Shown here: positions 5,490 through 6,346 of the stretch, piece by piece
Layout: each line of letters begins with the position of its first letter
How positions within the stretch are numbered: position 1 is the stretch's first letter
DNA from: JBBRSC01 sp038245795
GTDB taxonomy: Bacteria; Actinomycetota; Acidimicrobiia; Acidimicrobiales; Microtrichaceae
Length of the DNA stretch: 6,346 nucleotides
Reading direction: 5' to 3'
Assembly (NCBI GenBank): GCA_038245795.1
Contig: JBBRSC010000198.1
Span: 1 to 6,346 of the forward strand
Made by a program: the position numbers and the translations under genes
Notes under the pieces: model-generated
Database searches by the model: none
What the model was told of the DNA's origin: nothing
What the model saw: only the letters and a program-made list of their open reading frames with translations

Positions 5490-6160
5490 GCCCTTCTGCG
5501 CTGGAACCTGGGCCATCCGAACCTGCTCGCTGGGGGAGCGCCGGGTTCCCTGAGCGAGCGACTTCGCGAGTCGGTTGCGTCGGGAGGGGTCGCGCTGCCG
5601 CCGAGTGATCTCGTCCGCATCTCTTCACTACCGTGCACAAACCTCGCTCGGACCTTGGCCGATCTGGGCGATGTCGTACCCGGTGGAGCTTGTCGAGCGG
5701 GCGCTTGATGACGCCCGGCGCCGTGGCACGTCGCTTCGTTGGATCCGCGACACGGCGGAGCGCCTGCACCGTCCGGGCGCGTCTGGACCACGCATCCTCT
5801 TGGGATTGCTCGATGCGCTGCAGCCCGGCGCGGCTCCGCGTGATTCGTGGTTCGAGAAGCTGATCGAGCACATCGTGTCCGATCCTGCGCTGCCCACGAT
5901 CGAACGCCAGTTTGAGTTGCACGAGAGCTGCGGGAGGCACGTGGACCGGTTCGATCTGGCGATCCGTCGATACGGCTTGGAATTGAGGCCCACAGCCGCG
6001 AGTTTCACTTCGGTCGAGTGGCGAGACCCGCGACGAAGACCGTGATCACCGAGTGGCGATGTGCGGATGGGACACCATGTACCTCGGTTGGCAGAGCGCA
6101 CATCGCCCGGCCCAGACCCTCGAGCGCGTTCGACTCGTGGTGGCTGGTCGAAGTCGCTCG
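5490..6160 (+). pseudogene. Truncated, frameshifted DUF559-family gene
   Basis: No single frame gives a whole protein, but four consecutive frames join into one recognisable DUF559-type (VSR/restriction-endonuclease-like fold) C-terminal region. Frame one reads GVALPPSDLVRI then LPCTNLARTLADLGDVVP, up to about 5680. An extra C in CCC (5679-5681) shifts to the frame reading VELVERALDDARRRGTSLRW through ERQFELH to RFDLAI. A missing base near 5964-5966 shifts to SIRLGIEAHSREFHFGRVAR. A further shift at CCC (6027-6029) leads to RDEDRDHRVAMCGWDTMYLGW and AHRPAQTLERVRLVV. The N-terminal third or more of a normal member is absent: only about 130 bases separate the cysM stop from the first recognisable motif, and the joined frame opens after a TGA at 5487. 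The left limit given is that open-frame limit, not a start codon. Intact relatives are of unknown function. All three shifts lie at C-runs, so assembly or sequencing error is a partial alternative, but not for the missing N-terminus. Confidence 0.8.
5525..5559 (+). terminator. GC-rich hairpin after cysM
   Basis: GCTCGCT (5525-5531) pairs perfectly with AGCGAGC (5553-5559). After one G/G mismatch, the pairing continues inward for seven more pairs, two of them G-U, to a loop of about five bases. A second small hairpin, CGACT-TCGCG-AGTCG, directly follows. No T-run comes after either, so this could be a U-less actinobacterial-type terminator for cysM, or a palindrome marking the point where the downstream gene was truncated. 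It lies 67 bases past the cysM stop. Confidence 0.4.
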
Positions 6161-6163
6161 CAG

Positions 6164-6346
6164 TCAGGTGCGGGTGGCGGCGACGCCGGCGATCATGAGT
6201 TCGAGGCCGTGATGGAAGGTGGCATCGAGTTCGGCCGCGGGAAGCGGCGAGTCAGCTTCAGTCATCGCCGAGCCCAACAGGTAGCGAACGAAGCTGCGGA
6301 AGGACAGGATGGCATTGCGTTCGTCGAAACCGAGGGTCACCAATCG
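6164..6346 (-). CDS. TetR-family transcriptional regulator, C-terminal fragment
   Basis: The last 60 residues of a repressor whose start lies beyond the right edge. The visible part begins RLVTLGFDERNAILSFRSF and ends FHHGLELMIAGVAATRT before TGA. It matches the ligand-binding and dimerisation domain of the TetR_C type: a GF-x4-A helix, a helix with YLLG, and the closing F-x2-GLEL-x2-AG helix that in TetR itself reads FLFGLELIICGLE. The DNA-binding helix-turn-helix is outside the window. The gene converges on the DUF559 remnant, and its stop falls where that remnant's similarity fades. Its ligand and target genes cannot be told; the divergent neighbour would lie to the right. Confidence 0.78.
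   Translation of the reverse strand, partial: RLVTLGFDERNAILSFRSFVRYLLGSAMTEADSPLPAAELDATFHHGLELMIAGVAATRT

Noticed and set aside
1..6346. CRISPR array, toxin-antitoxin pair, retron or other defence system
   Set aside because: No regularly spaced repeats, reverse transcriptase or recognisable toxin or effector gene is present; the DUF559 remnant alone does not justify a defence call.

Overview
The window looks like a piece of chromosome from a high-GC actinobacterium, most likely near the Acidimicrobiia. I base this on the strong G/C third-position bias, the pairing of a JAMM (Mec-like) protease with a mycobacterial-type CysM, and a DUF559 remnant of a kind common in that group. The taxonomic placement is inference; no marker gene settles it.

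Left part (1-1542): a complete tyrosine recombinase gene on the minus strand, with its upstream region full of short direct and inverted repeats. It starts about 180 bp from the 3' end of a tmRNA gene (ssrA, 1543-1924, minus strand), a classic integration target. The left part is therefore read as the int/att end of an integrated element that continues beyond base 1. The first 143 bases hold no gene I can recognise.

Middle (1543-2913): the trans-translation pair. The tmRNA has both tRNA-like ends and an internal tag reading frame ending in ALAA-stop. Its protein partner SmpB lies on the same strand at 2431-2913. Between them, on the opposite strand, is a 4HBT/YbgC-type acyl-CoA thioesterase.

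Right-centre (2959-5458): three plus-strand genes. A GDP-L-fucose synthase has a good ribosome binding site and a plausible promoter. One base after its stop comes a JAMM-motif metalloprotease like mycobacterial Mec, and after a 99-bp leader comes a CysM-type PLP cysteine synthase. In Mycobacterium, Mec and CysM work with the sulfur carrier CysO encoded between them; no cysO is present here.

Right end (5459-6346): a GC-rich hairpin, then a DUF559-family gene that lacks its N-terminal part and is broken by three frameshifts, and finally the C-terminal 60 residues of a TetR-type repressor entering from the right on the minus strand.

I found no clearly new multi-gene system. The points most worth following are the ssrA-integrated element and its repeat-rich int control region, the mec-cysM pair without cysO, and the decayed DUF559 gene.
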